Below are positions 11,552 to 19,354 of a stretch of DNA of 64,000 nucleotides, one piece after another; positions within the stretch are counted from its first letter, which is position 1, and every line of letters starts with the position of its first letter. The stretch spans positions 5,208,001 through 5,272,000 of the forward strand of contig NZ_CP023689.1 of assembly GCF_008704715.1 (NCBI RefSeq), in the 5' to 3' direction. This DNA is from Streptomyces chartreusis (lineage in GTDB: Bacteria > Actinomycetota > Actinomycetes > Streptomycetales > Streptomycetaceae). The position numbers and the translations under genes are program-made. Under the pieces are notes generated by a model. That model made no database searches, was not told the DNA's origin, and worked only from the letters and a program-made list of their open reading frames with translations.

Positions 11552-11633
11552 GGGGTGCTCCGGGGTGGGTTGCTGATGCGTCGACTCTGGGGCTCTGGGG
11601 CTCTGGGTGCTCGTGTGCTGCTCGGCCTGATTC

Positions 11634-11694
11634 TATCGGGCGATACATCATCGTGCCCTAATGAGTTGCGCACGACTTAGTGGCGCGCTACTTT
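11634..11694. promoter_or_regulatory. Divergent promoter and candidate OhrR operator
   Basis: For the rightward hydrolase gene: TTGCGC (11666-11671), 17 bases, TACTTT (11689-11694). Overlapping its -35 and spacer is the imperfect palindrome CTAA...GT...AC...TTAG (11658-11680). A second perfect inverted repeat TATCG-GG-CGATA lies at 11634-11645, beside a minus-strand TAGAAT (-10) for the regulator gene. Either repeat could bind the MarR protein. Which one does is not decided by sequence. Confidence 0.5.
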
Positions 11695-11764
11695 CATGGC
11701 GTGCCGCCGCACCCGGTCGATCCCGCCGGGCAGGCCCCGCGGCACCCGATCCGAGGAGATCGCC

Positions 11765-12730
11765 ATGACCGACACCACCCCCATCCGCCCGGTGCTGGAG
11801 CCCGCGGCCCAGGCATTCGCCGAGGCCACCGCCAATCCGCCGTATCTGTTCGATCTGGGGCCGGCCGAGGGGCGCAAGGTCGTCGACGAGGTGCAGTCCG
11901 GGGAGATCGCCAAGCCGGACGTCGACGAGGAGTGGGTGACCGTGGCCGGTGGCCCGACCGGCGAGGTCCGGGTCCGGGTCGTCCGTCCCGCCGGCGCCAC
12001 CGGGACGCTCCCGGTGATCATCTACATCCACGGCGCCGGCTGGGTCTTCGGCAACGCCCACACCCACGACCGGCTCGTGCGGGAACTCGCCGTCGGCACC
12101 GGTGCCGCGGTCGTCTTCCCCGAGTACGACCTCTCGCCCGAGGCGCGCTACCCCGTCGCGACAGAGCAGAACTACGCCGTGGCCCAGTGGGTCGTCCGTG
12201 AGGGCGCCGACAACGGCCTGGACGCCGGCCGGATCGCCGTGGCCGGCGACTCGGTGGGCGGGAACATGACGGCCGCGCTGACGCTGATGGCGAAGGAGCG
12301 CGGCGATGTGCCGCTGGTGCAGCAGGTGCTCTTCTACCCGGTCACCGACGCGTCCTTCGACACCGCGTCCTACCGGCAGTTCGCCGAGGGGTACTTCCTG
12401 CGGCGGGACGCCATGCAGTGGTTCTGGGACCAGTACACGACCGAGGAGGCGGAGCGGGCGCAGATCACCGCGTCACCGCTGCGGGCCGGTGTCGAGCAGC
12501 TCCAGGGGCTGCCGCCGGCGCTCGTGATCACCGCCGAGGCCGATGTGCTGCGGGACGAGGGCGAGGCGTACGCCGGGAAGCTGCGGGAGGCCGGGGTGCC
12601 GGTGACCGCGGTGCGGTACCAGGGCGTCATCCACGACTTCGTGATGCTGAACGCGTTGCGGGAGACGCGGGGGGCGGAGGCGGCCATCGGGCAGGCGGTG
12701 AGTGTGCTGCGGGGGGCGTTCGGGGTGTGA
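11765..12730 (+). CDS. Alpha/beta hydrolase, HSL-type esterase/lipase
   Basis: A 321-residue cytoplasmic serine hydrolase of the hormone-sensitive-lipase group. The oxyanion-hole motif is HGAGW at 89-93 (a variant of HGGG), the nucleophile Ser163 sits in GDSVGG, Asp260 in TAEADVLRD and His290 in GVIHDF. The substrate is probably a short-chain or xenobiotic ester. ATG 11765 is preceded by GAGGAG. An in-frame ATG at 11698 lies inside the promoter and is rejected. Likely controlled by the divergent OhrR-like regulator. Confidence 0.88.
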   Translation: MTDTTPIRPVLEPAAQAFAEATANPPYLFDLGPAEGRKVVDEVQSGEIAKPDVDEEWVTVAGGPTGEVRVRVVRPAGATGTLPVIIYIHGAGWVFGNAHTHDRLVRELAVGTGAAVVFPEYDLSPEARYPVATEQNYAVAQWVVREGADNGLDAGRIAVAGDSVGGNMTAALTLMAKERGDVPLVQQVLFYPVTDASFDTASYRQFAEGYFLRRDAMQWFWDQYTTEEAERAQITASPLRAGVEQLQGLPPALVITAEADVLRDEGEAYAGKLREAGVPVTAVRYQGVIHDFVMLNALRETRGAEAAIGQAVSVLRGAFGV

Positions 12731-12794
12731 CGGGTGCCCTGTCGCCGTAGGGGTGCGGTGGTGTGATGGCCGATGTGGCGGCCGCGGGTCCGAT

Positions 12795-12829
12795 GTGGCT
12801 GGTCGCGCAGTTCCCCGCGCCCCTTGGGG
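12795..12829 (+). repeat. Dispersed Streptomyces intergenic repeat (short type)
   Basis: The core GGTCGCGCAGTTCCCCGCGC with the following CCCTTGGGG matches a short motif I recall from many Streptomyces intergenic regions. It lies between the convergent hydrolase and TetR genes. Recognition is from memory of the motif, not from a search. Confidence 0.55.
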
Positions 12830-12837
12830 CGTTGCCG

Positions 12838-13440
12838 TCAGCGGGGCTTGAGGCCGTTCAGCAGGTGGTGGACCAGGCCCTCCACGCCCGCCAGGGCCGC
12901 TTGCGGGGTCAGCCAGCCGGCCGCGATGAAGCCGGCCATGCCGTGGAGGGCGGCGCCCGTCACGAGGTTGAGTTCCTCGGGGTCGCCGTCGATGATCTCG
13001 CCGCGCTTCTGGGCGTCGGCGAGGACCCGTTCCAGGCTGCCGACCGTCCGCTCGACGGCCGTGGCCATCTGCTCCGAGGCGTCCGGCTCGTGCTTGCGGG
13101 CGTACATCAGCTCCAGGAGCTCGGCGTTGTCGATGGCGAAGCCGAGGTAGGCGCGGGCGAGCGCGGTGAGCCGGGGTTCCAGCGGGAGGGCCGGGTCCTC
13201 GGCGGCGCCCAGGGCCCGGCTCAGCCGGTCGTAGCCGGCCAGCGCGAGGGCGTTGAGCAGGGCCTGCTTGTCCTTGAAGTGGCGGCCGGGGGCGGCGTGG
13301 CTCACGCCGACCTCGCGGGCCAGTTCACGCAGTGAGAGTGAGCCGACGCCCTTGTCCCGCAGGGTGCGTTCGGCCGCGGCCAGCAGGGCGGCGCGCAGGT
13401 CTCCGTGGTGGTAGGGGCGGCTCTCGGGCATGTCGACCAT
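12838..13440 (-). CDS. TetR-family transcriptional regulator
   Basis: A 200-residue regulator. The helix-turn-helix is SLSLRELAREVGVSHAAPGR at about residues 34-53, followed by HFKDKQALLNAL, then an all-helical ligand domain (TetR_C WHG-like) with GAALHGMAGFIAAGW. It is divergent from the short-chain dehydrogenase gene and probably represses it through the site at 13490-13500. Two ATGs, 13440 and 13431, are possible. Neither has a clear ribosome-binding site. The ligand is unknown. Confidence 0.88.
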   Translation of the reverse strand: MVDMPESRPYHHGDLRAALLAAAERTLRDKGVGSLSLRELAREVGVSHAAPGRHFKDKQALLNALALAGYDRLSRALGAAEDPALPLEPRLTALARAYLGFAIDNAELLELMYARKHEPDASEQMATAVERTVGSLERVLADAQKRGEIIDGDPEELNLVTGAALHGMAGFIAAGWLTPQAALAGVEGLVHHLLNGLKPR

Positions 13441-13489
13441 CGTAGCTTCGTGTAGTCGTCGTCATCATTGTTGGCGCCGTCACCATTGT

Positions 13490-13523
13490 TGTCATTGACA
13501 GCATTGTTGGCGGCGCCTACATT
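13490..13523 (+). promoter_or_regulatory. Consensus promoter with overlapping palindromic operator for the SDR gene
   Basis: A perfect -35 TTGACA (13495-13500), a 17-base spacer and -10 TACATT (13518-13523). The start codon follows 7 bases after the -10, so the transcript should be leaderless. The perfect palindrome TGTCA-T-TGACA (13490-13500) covers the -35 box. CATTGTTGGCG occurs at about 13466 and 13502, with a variant between them. This looks like the operator of the divergent TetR repressor. Confidence 0.75.
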
Positions 13524-13530
13524 CGTTTGC

Positions 13531-14490
13531 ATGGCTGACAACACGAAGAGCAACAGCAGGAGCAAGGCGTGGGACGTGGGCCGGCTGCCCGATCTCACCG
13601 GGCGCACGGCCGTCGTCACCGGGGCCAACAGCGGTATCGGACTCACCGCCTCCGCGGCGCTGGCCGGCGCGGGCGCGCACGTCGTGTTCGCCGTACGGGA
13701 CCTGGAGCGGGGCCGGAAGGCGGCGGCGACCGTGTCCGGCAGCACCGAGGTGCGGCGGCTGGACCTGGCGGATCTGTCGTCCGTGCGGGAGTTCGCGGAC
13801 GGCTGGGAGGGGCGGCCGCTGGATCTGCTGATCAACAACGCGGGCGTGATGATGCTGCCGCAGCAGCGGACCGCGGACGGCTTCGAGATGCAGTTCGGCA
13901 CGAACCATCTGGGCCACTTCGCGCTGACGAACCTGCTGCTGCCGTACGTCACGGACCGGGTGGTGACGCTGTCGTCCGGCGCGCACCGCTGGTTCGGCGC
14001 GCGGATCCGCTTCGAGGACCTGGACTTCACGACCGGCTACGACCCGAACCGGGCCTACGCCCAGTCGAAGCTGGCGAATCTGCTGTTCACGCTGGAACTT
14101 CAGCGGCGGCTGGCCGAGGCCGGCTCCCCGGTGCGCGCCTTCGCCGCCCACCCGGGGTACGCGGCCACCAACCTCCAGAGCCATGCCGGGAGCCCGGTGA
14201 TGCGCGCCTTCATGAGGATCGGCAACCGCCTCTTCGCCCAGGACGACCACGCGGGCGCACTGCCGACGCTGTACGCCGCGACGCAGGACCTGCCCGGCGC
14301 GAGCTATGTCGGACCGAACGGGCTGGGCGAGATGCGGGGCGCGCCGACGCTGGTGGGGCGGAGTGCGGCGGCGAGCGACGCGGGTGTGGCGCGGCGGTTG
14401 TGGACGGCTTCGGAGGAACTCACGGGGGTGAGCTGGCCGTTGGGGGCGGCTGAGGAGGCGGCGGGCCGGCGAGTGACGGCCGAGCGCTGA
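13531..14490 (+). CDS. Short-chain dehydrogenase/reductase (retinol-dehydrogenase/WWOX-like)
   Basis: A 319-residue NAD(P)-dependent oxidoreductase. The nucleotide-binding motif TGANSGIG is at 30-37, NNAG at 102-105, a catalytic Ser near 149, and Tyr176 and Lys180 of YAQSK. A longer-than-classical C-terminus matches the group that includes WW-domain oxidoreductase and retinol dehydrogenases. Substrate unknown. ATG 13531 is chosen because the consensus promoter ends 7 bases before it, giving a leaderless mRNA. The upstream part of the open frame lies inside the promoter. It is divergent from, and probably repressed by, the TetR gene. Confidence 0.9.
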   Translation: MADNTKSNSRSKAWDVGRLPDLTGRTAVVTGANSGIGLTASAALAGAGAHVVFAVRDLERGRKAAATVSGSTEVRRLDLADLSSVREFADGWEGRPLDLLINNAGVMMLPQQRTADGFEMQFGTNHLGHFALTNLLLPYVTDRVVTLSSGAHRWFGARIRFEDLDFTTGYDPNRAYAQSKLANLLFTLELQRRLAEAGSPVRAFAAHPGYAATNLQSHAGSPVMRAFMRIGNRLFAQDDHAGALPTLYAATQDLPGASYVGPNGLGEMRGAPTLVGRSAAASDAGVARRLWTASEELTGVSWPLGAAEEAAGRRVTAER

Positions 14491-14531
14491 AGCACCCGGC
14501 TGCCCGCCTCGCCGGGCCCTTCGCACGGCTT

Positions 14532-14624
14532 ACGACTCCGAAGCGCGACGCAGCCCTTGGCCCCGTACGGCCAACGACCCCGAAGCGCCCCGCAGCCCCC
14601 GGCCCCGTAAGTCCTACGACTCCG
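14532..14624. repeat. 42-bp imperfect tandem repeat, two copies plus a partial third
   Basis: Units begin at 14532, 14574 and 14616, exactly 42 bp apart, each starting ACGAC(T/C)CCG and containing GCAGCCC...GGCCCCGTA. The third copy stops after about 9 bases and runs into the end of the leftward gene 14614-15030, including its stop codon. It lies between convergent genes. Confidence 0.8.
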
Positions 14625-15030
14625 GCTGGGTCACCGTGAGAGCCCAGCGAACGGTGTCCGACGACGCGTCGACGCCGATCGTGAAGGAGCCGAAACGGAC
14701 CACGCCGGGGTCCATCGTCACCGAACCCACTCCGGCCTCCCCGGCCGGGCAGTCGACGGAGAACGCGGCGATCTCCGTCTCCTGGGACATCGTCACCCGC
14801 ACATCACCGCCGCCCTCGCACGCCACCGTCAGCACGGTCGGCAGCCTGTCCCACGCACCACCGGACGCGACTCCGCCGTCCCCCGTGTGCTCCGGCACCC
14901 ACACCAGGCCGTCCGGACCGGGATGCGGCAGCAGAACGTCGGTCGCCGCACCGGCGGGAGCCACCGCCACACCGGCCAGCGCACCGGTCACGAGCGCCGT
15001 CACGGCAACAGCACGGCTGGTTCGTCTCAC
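14614..15030 (-). CDS. Small secreted protein of unknown function
   Basis: A 138-residue protein with a Sec signal peptide (RRTSRAVAVTALVTGALAG... cleaved near APAGA-A, residue 28). The mature part of about 110 residues is mostly beta, with two Cys (VACEGG and VDCPAG) that may form a disulfide. No family recognised. GTG start with GGGGGA 8 bases upstream. Divergent from the PIG-L gene across 130 bp. Its 3' end carries the edge of a 42-bp tandem repeat. Confidence 0.75.
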   Translation of the reverse strand: MRRTSRAVAVTALVTGALAGVAVAPAGAATDVLLPHPGPDGLVWVPEHTGDGGVASGGAWDRLPTVLTVACEGGGDVRVTMSQETEIAAFSVDCPAGEAGVGSVTMDPGVVRFGSFTIGVDASSDTVRWALTVTQPES

Positions 15031-15160
15031 GATTCGTTCCCCCTGAACTCGGCTTGGTCACAGGCCTGTTGGCCAACCGTCGAACATTCTGCCGGGCCGG
15101 ATGACCTTGCGCCTGAGTTTCCGTACTCAGGGGTAGGTCGTACTCGGAGGTGGTCGATCG

Positions 15161-15922
15161 ATGGCGATGCCCAGCCTGCTCGGGGTGTTCGCGCACCCGG
15201 ACGACGAGGCCCTGTCCTCGGGCGGAGTCCTGGCCCGGCACGCGGCGGCCGGCGCGCGCACGGGCGTGGTGACGGCGACCTGGACCCCGGACACCGTCCG
15301 CGGCGCCGAACTCGCCGAGGCGCTGCGGATCCTGGGCGCCGGCGAACCGAGGATGCTCGGCTACGCCGACGACCGGGTGCCGCACTCCGCCCCGGGCAGC
15401 CCGCGGCTGTGTGCCGCGCCGCTGGACGAGGCCGTGGGCCGACTGGTCGCACAGATACGGCGGTTCCGGCCGCGGATCGTGATCACCCACGACGCCCACG
15501 GCGGGCTGACCGGCCACCCCGACCATGTGCACACCCACCGGCTGACCACGCTCGCGGTCCGGGCCGCGGGCCTCGAACGGCTCTACCCGGACGCCGGCAC
15601 CCCCTGGCAGCCGAGCGCCCTCTATCTGGCGACGCACCCGCACTCGGCCCTGGACGCGCTGAGCGAACTGGCCCGTGCGGGCAAGGGCATGAACACGGTT
15701 CCGGACGACTGGGTCACCGCGACCGTCGACGTGCGCCCCTGGCTGGAGCGGAAGTGGGCCGCCGTACTGGCCCATCGCACCGAAGTGGAGCGGGGCGCGG
15801 CGCCGGGACTGCTGGCCGGCTTCCCGCGGGCCGTGCGGGAAGGGGTCCTCGGCACCGAGTGGTACATCCGGCAGGACATCGCCCCCTCGCCGTTGTCCGG
15901 CCAGACCGAGCTGACCGCTTGA
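15161..15922 (+). CDS. PIG-L/LmbE-family zinc deacetylase
   Basis: A 253-residue hydrolase of the N-acetylglucosaminyl deacetylase superfamily. The zinc motif AHPDDE is at 11-16, and the second metal-binding motif GHPDHVHTH at 118-126. Relatives include MshB and Mca of mycothiol metabolism and sugar-antibiotic deacetylases. The substrate is not evident here, and the mycothiol gene in the window (mshD) is far away. Start ATG 15161 has GGAGGTGG 8 bases upstream. ATG 15167 is an alternative. Confidence 0.9.
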   Translation: MAMPSLLGVFAHPDDEALSSGGVLARHAAAGARTGVVTATWTPDTVRGAELAEALRILGAGEPRMLGYADDRVPHSAPGSPRLCAAPLDEAVGRLVAQIRRFRPRIVITHDAHGGLTGHPDHVHTHRLTTLAVRAAGLERLYPDAGTPWQPSALYLATHPHSALDALSELARAGKGMNTVPDDWVTATVDVRPWLERKWAAVLAHRTEVERGAAPGLLAGFPRAVREGVLGTEWYIRQDIAPSPLSGQTELTA

Positions 15923-15925
15923 GAG

Positions 15926-15956
15926 GGCCGGCAGCGGCGGGAGTACCGCCGTCGGC
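15926..15956. terminator. Hairpin between convergent genes
   Basis: GGCCG...CGGCGG-GAGTA-CCGCCG-TCGGCC forms a stem with a 6-bp perfect core and an imperfect outer part. It sits in the 37-bp gap between the PIG-L stop and the stop of the leftward DUF1330 gene, so it could serve both. No T tract. Confidence 0.5.
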
Positions 15957-15959
15957 CGG

Positions 15960-16307
15960 TCAGTCCGCGGGGAGTGCGGCCCGCAGGGCCTTTGCCGTGG
16001 CCGTGGGGTCGTAGTCGGTGGGGACTCCCTCGACCAGGATGATGTCGCCCTTGATGTGGCGGGCGCGGAGAGGGGCGATCTGCTGGTAGGCGGGGGAGTC
16101 CCACCAGGTGCGGGCCTGTGCGATGTCCGGGAAGCCGATCACCACGACGTGGCCGGGCCAGTCGCCCTCCTTCGTCTCGTGCGGGGTGGCGTGCACGAGG
16201 AAGCGGCCGCCGTACGGCGCGAAGGTGGCGGTGATGCGTTCCATGTACTCGGCGATCTCCGGGTGCGGGGCCGCGTCCTGGAGGTGGGCGATGGCGTAGG
16301 CGGGCAT
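15960..16307 (-). CDS. DUF1330 family protein
   Basis: A 115-residue single-domain protein with a ferredoxin-like dimeric alpha/beta-barrel fold. Recognisable family blocks are MPAYAIAHL at the start, YGGRFLVHA in the middle and VVVIGFPDIAQARTWWDSPAYQ. Biochemical role unknown, with fold relatives that are small monooxygenases or isomerases. ATG 16307 is preceded by GGAGGACACC. The open frame continues 45 codons upstream without family similarity. Confidence 0.88.
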   Translation of the reverse strand: MPAYAIAHLQDAAPHPEIAEYMERITATFAPYGGRFLVHATPHETKEGDWPGHVVVIGFPDIAQARTWWDSPAYQQIAPLRARHIKGDIILVEGVPTDYDPTATAKALRAALPAD

Positions 16308-16497
16308 GGTGTCCTCCCTGTCGGTCGGGCTCGGTCCCTCTGCCGACGATCGTCGCAGGCGGGAGAGAGGGAGGCGATGACGCGGGAGGTAATGCCCGGC
16401 GGTGGTGCCAGGCGTCGGGCGGTGGCTTTCAGCCGGCAGCATCCCCAGACCCGGCGTCTGACGTTTCTCTCACCTTCGTCGGTCACAGTGGCCCCCG

Positions 16498-17280
16498 ATG
16501 CCCCGGACACAGAGCACCTCGCGCCTGCCCCTGTACGCCGTCGTCGTCCTGCTCGCCCTCCCGTCGGCCTCCGCCGCGGCCGCCGACGCCGGTACGGGGC
16601 CCTTCCGCGTGACCGTCGCCGCGCCGCCGACCGCGCAGAGCGCGCGGGTCGGTGCGTTGTTCGCGGCGGGGCGGGGCGACGACCTGCCTGGCCGTCACTT
16701 CTGTACCGCGTCCGTCGTGCACAGCCCCCGGCACGACCTCGTCGTCACCGCCGCGCACTGCCTGAGCGGGAAGACGGAGCGGCTCGTGTTCGTGCCCGGC
16801 TACCGGGACGGCGAGGCGCCCTACGGGGTGTGGACGGTCGGGAAGTGGTTCCTGGCGGACGGGTGGACCGCGGGGCGGGACGAGGACAGCGACGTGGCGT
16901 TCGCGGTGGTGGACCGGCAGGGCGGCAAGGGGGTCGAGGACGCCGTCGGCGGGAACCGGTTCGCCGCCGGTACGGCCACCGGGGCCACCGCGGTGACCGT
17001 CACGGCCTATCTCAACTCCCGGGATGCGCCGTTCAGTTGCACCGACAAGCCACGCCCGCACCACCGTATGCAACAACGCGTCTCCTGCCCGGGACTCGGC
17101 GGCGGATCGAGCGGGAGTCCGTGGGTGAACGGGGACGGGCAGGTCGTGGGGGTGCTCGGCGGGCACGACGACGGCGGGGCCACGGCCGACGTGTCGTACA
17201 GCGTGGTGTTCGGGGCCGGGGCGGCGCGGTTGTACGACGAGAGTGCCGGTTGCCACGAGTCCCAGGTGGGAAGCTCCTAG
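16498..17280 (+). CDS. Secreted trypsin-like (S1) serine protease
   Basis: A 260-residue exported protease. A signal peptide (about 1-29, cleaved near ASAAAADA) precedes a chymotrypsin-fold domain with His87 in TAAHC, Asp132 in DSDVAF and Ser205 in GGSSGSP (GDSGGP-like). Cys69-Cys88 and Cys181-Cys197 probably form disulfides. No propeptide of the alpha-lytic type. Start ATG 16498 has no ribosome-binding site, so it may be leaderless. It precedes the lytic transglycosylase gene by 42 bp in the same direction, so the two may be co-transcribed. Confidence 0.85.
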   Translation: MPRTQSTSRLPLYAVVVLLALPSASAAAADAGTGPFRVTVAAPPTAQSARVGALFAAGRGDDLPGRHFCTASVVHSPRHDLVVTAAHCLSGKTERLVFVPGYRDGEAPYGVWTVGKWFLADGWTAGRDEDSDVAFAVVDRQGGKGVEDAVGGNRFAAGTATGATAVTVTAYLNSRDAPFSCTDKPRPHHRMQQRVSCPGLGGGSSGSPWVNGDGQVVGVLGGHDDGGATADVSYSVVFGAGAARLYDESAGCHESQVGSS

Positions 17281-17322
17281 ACTGGCGCGGGCGGACTCCC
17301 GGCGAGCGAGGGGCGGTTGACG

Positions 17323-18324
17323 GTGCGTAAGGCATGGATCGTGGCGGGTGCCGCTCTCGCGGTGGGCCTCAGCTTCGTGATGCTGCTCGTCGTGGGGGTC
17401 TTCATCGTCGCCGGGAACCTCGCCGGCGGGGTGGGCGGAGCGTCGAAGGCGCTGGCCAAGGGGGCCGTGCCGGCCGCCTACCAGGGCATCGTGCAGAAGT
17501 GGGGCAACCTGTGCCCCGCCATCAACCCCGCGCTGCTCGCCGCCCAGCTGTACCAGGAGAGCGGCTTCAACCCGAACGCCAAGAGCCCGGCGGCAGCGCA
17601 GGGCATCGCCCAGTTCATCCCGGGGACGTGGGCCACGCACGGCGTCGACGGCGACGGCGACGGCGACCGCGACGTGTGGGACCCGAAGGACGCGATCCCC
17701 TCGGCGGCGTCGTACGACTGCAAGCTCGCCTCCTATGTGAAGGACGTGCCCGGCGACGCGACGAAGAACATGCTCGCGTCCTACAACGCCGGGGCGTACG
17801 CGGTCATCAAGTACGGGGGCGTGCCGCCGTACAAGGAGACCCAGAACTACGTGAAGACGATCACGACGCTGGAGGCCAGCTTCGCGGCGCCGGTCAGCCG
17901 GGTGGATCCCAGCAAGCAGGCCGCCGGCGCCATCTACTACGCGCAGAAGAAGCTGGGCACGCCCTACCTGTGGGGCGGCGAGGGCACGGCGGCGGACGGC
18001 GGTCGGTTCGACTGCTCGGGGCTGACGCAGGCCGCGTACGAGAGTGTCGGGATAACGCTGCCGCGCGTGGCCAACGACCAGTGGAACGCGGGTGCCCATC
18101 CGGCCAGGGACGAGCTGCTGCCCGGGGATCTGGTGTTCTTCTCCGACGACCTCGACGACTCCCGGGCCATCCGGCATGTCGGGATTTATGTGGGCGGCGG
18201 GTACATGATCGACGCGCCGAGAACGGGTGCTGTGATCCGGTTCGACCCGATCGACACCCCGGACTACTTCGGGGCCACCCGGGTGACCGAGGATGGCGCG
18301 AAAGCGCTGCCCACGACGGTGTAG
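17323..18324 (+). CDS. Membrane-anchored bifunctional muralytic enzyme (SLT + NlpC/P60)
   Basis: A 333-residue cell-wall hydrolase. It has an N-terminal membrane anchor (about 4-34), a lytic transglycosylase-like domain with the catalytic Glu79 in QESGFNP, and a C-terminal NlpC/P60 endopeptidase with Cys231 (FDCSGLTQ) and His285 (RHVGIYVGG). Between the glycan- and peptide-cleaving domains is an Asp-rich loop DGDGDGDRD (109-117) resembling a Ca-binding site. GTG 17323 is preferred over TTG 17317 because GAGGGG lies 9 bases before it. Such proteins act as VirB1-like enzymes opening the wall for type IV channels, as proposed here with the cluster at 3530-10717. Confidence 0.88.
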   Translation: MRKAWIVAGAALAVGLSFVMLLVVGVFIVAGNLAGGVGGASKALAKGAVPAAYQGIVQKWGNLCPAINPALLAAQLYQESGFNPNAKSPAAAQGIAQFIPGTWATHGVDGDGDGDRDVWDPKDAIPSAASYDCKLASYVKDVPGDATKNMLASYNAGAYAVIKYGGVPPYKETQNYVKTITTLEASFAAPVSRVDPSKQAAGAIYYAQKKLGTPYLWGGEGTAADGGRFDCSGLTQAAYESVGITLPRVANDQWNAGAHPARDELLPGDLVFFSDDLDDSRAIRHVGIYVGGGYMIDAPRTGAVIRFDPIDTPDYFGATRVTEDGAKALPTTV

Positions 18325-18524
18325 ACGTAGCGTGAACCCACCCCCTGAGCTGCGGCGATGGGTCTCTCTTCGATAACGTCTGCGTGATCATTCAGTGGAG
18401 TGTGGAACGTATCAACAGGGGCCGTGCGTTCCTGGTTTCGTAGCCGGATCTACAACCACGGGGGTGGCGGGACGGCGTACGCAGGATGCGCCGAGCGAAG
18501 TGACGACGAAGGGGCCGCGGCATC

Positions 18525-19235
18525 ATGGCTGGACTCGCAGAATCCGGGTCGAACCCCGACGTCGAGCTGCTTTACGACATCAATGGCCTGGCCAAGGACG
18601 CGCCGCACTGGTTCGACCGGGTCATGGGCTACGTCGGTGAGTACGGGCTGCTGTTCGCGCTGATCCTGGCCGTGGTGTGGTGCTGGTGGTCCGTGCGGCG
18701 GCGCGGCGGCGAGGACGCGGCCTCGTCCGTGGCCGCGCTCGTCTGGGCGCCGCTGGCCGCCGCGGTCGCCGTGCTCGTGAACGTGCCCATACGGGGTTTC
18801 GTCGAGCGGCCCCGGCCCTTCAAGCAGCACCAGGGGCTCGAGGTCCTGGTCAGCGGCAAGACCGACTACTCCTTCGTGAGCGATCACGCGACGATCGCGA
18901 TGGCGCTCGGCGTCGGGCTGTTCGTCGCGAACCGGAAGTTCGGGCTCGTCGGCATCGGGCTTGCTCTGCTGGAAGGGTTCTGCAGGGTCTACATGGGCGT
19001 GCACTACCCGACGGACGTCGTCGGCGGATTCGCGCTCGGCACCGCCGTCGCCCTGCTGCTGTCGCCGCTGGCCATGGCCCTGCTGACGCCGCTCATGTCC
19101 GCCATCGAGCGGTCGCCGCGGGGTGGTTGGCTGATCAGGTCGCGCGGGGGGTCCCGGGACGGCGGGGGCGAGGCGCTGATTCCGGGGGCCCGGAAGGAGA
19201 GCGCGGGGGCCGAGGAGCGGGATCTGGCGGCTTGA
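18525..19235 (+). CDS. PAP2-superfamily membrane phosphatase (BcrC-like)
   Basis: A 236-residue protein with about five membrane segments. The three phosphatase motifs are FVERPRPF (about residue 90), SFVSDHAT (in place of PSGH) and RVYMGVHYPTDVVGG. The SDH form of motif 2 is also seen in BcrC-type undecaprenyl pyrophosphate phosphatases, so recycling of the lipid carrier for cell-wall synthesis is a reasonable guess. A charged Gly-rich tail is cytoplasmic. ATG is preceded by GAAGGGG. The 200-bp upstream gap (18325-18524) probably carries its promoter, but no clear boxes were found. Confidence 0.85.
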   Translation: MAGLAESGSNPDVELLYDINGLAKDAPHWFDRVMGYVGEYGLLFALILAVVWCWWSVRRRGGEDAASSVAALVWAPLAAAVAVLVNVPIRGFVERPRPFKQHQGLEVLVSGKTDYSFVSDHATIAMALGVGLFVANRKFGLVGIGLALLEGFCRVYMGVHYPTDVVGGFALGTAVALLLSPLAMALLTPLMSAIERSPRGGWLIRSRGGSRDGGGEALIPGARKESAGAEERDLAA

Positions 19236-19246
19236 CCGCTGTCCTG

Positions 19247-19354
19247 ACGGCCCCCAGGGGCGCCTTCAGGGCCTGTAGGCGTACGGCCCCCGGGGGCGCC
19301 TTCAGGGCCCGTTGGTGTACGGCCCCATCGGGCGTCATAGGGCCTGTGGGTAAG
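19247..19354. repeat. 36-bp tandem repeat, three copies
   Basis: Units begin at 19247, 19283 and 19319, exactly 36 bp apart. Units 1 and 2 share ACGGCCCCC.GGGGCGCCTT followed by CAGGGCC, and unit 3 is degenerate. The third unit runs into the last codons and stop of the leftward oxidase gene (stop at 19335). It lies between convergent genes. Confidence 0.85.
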
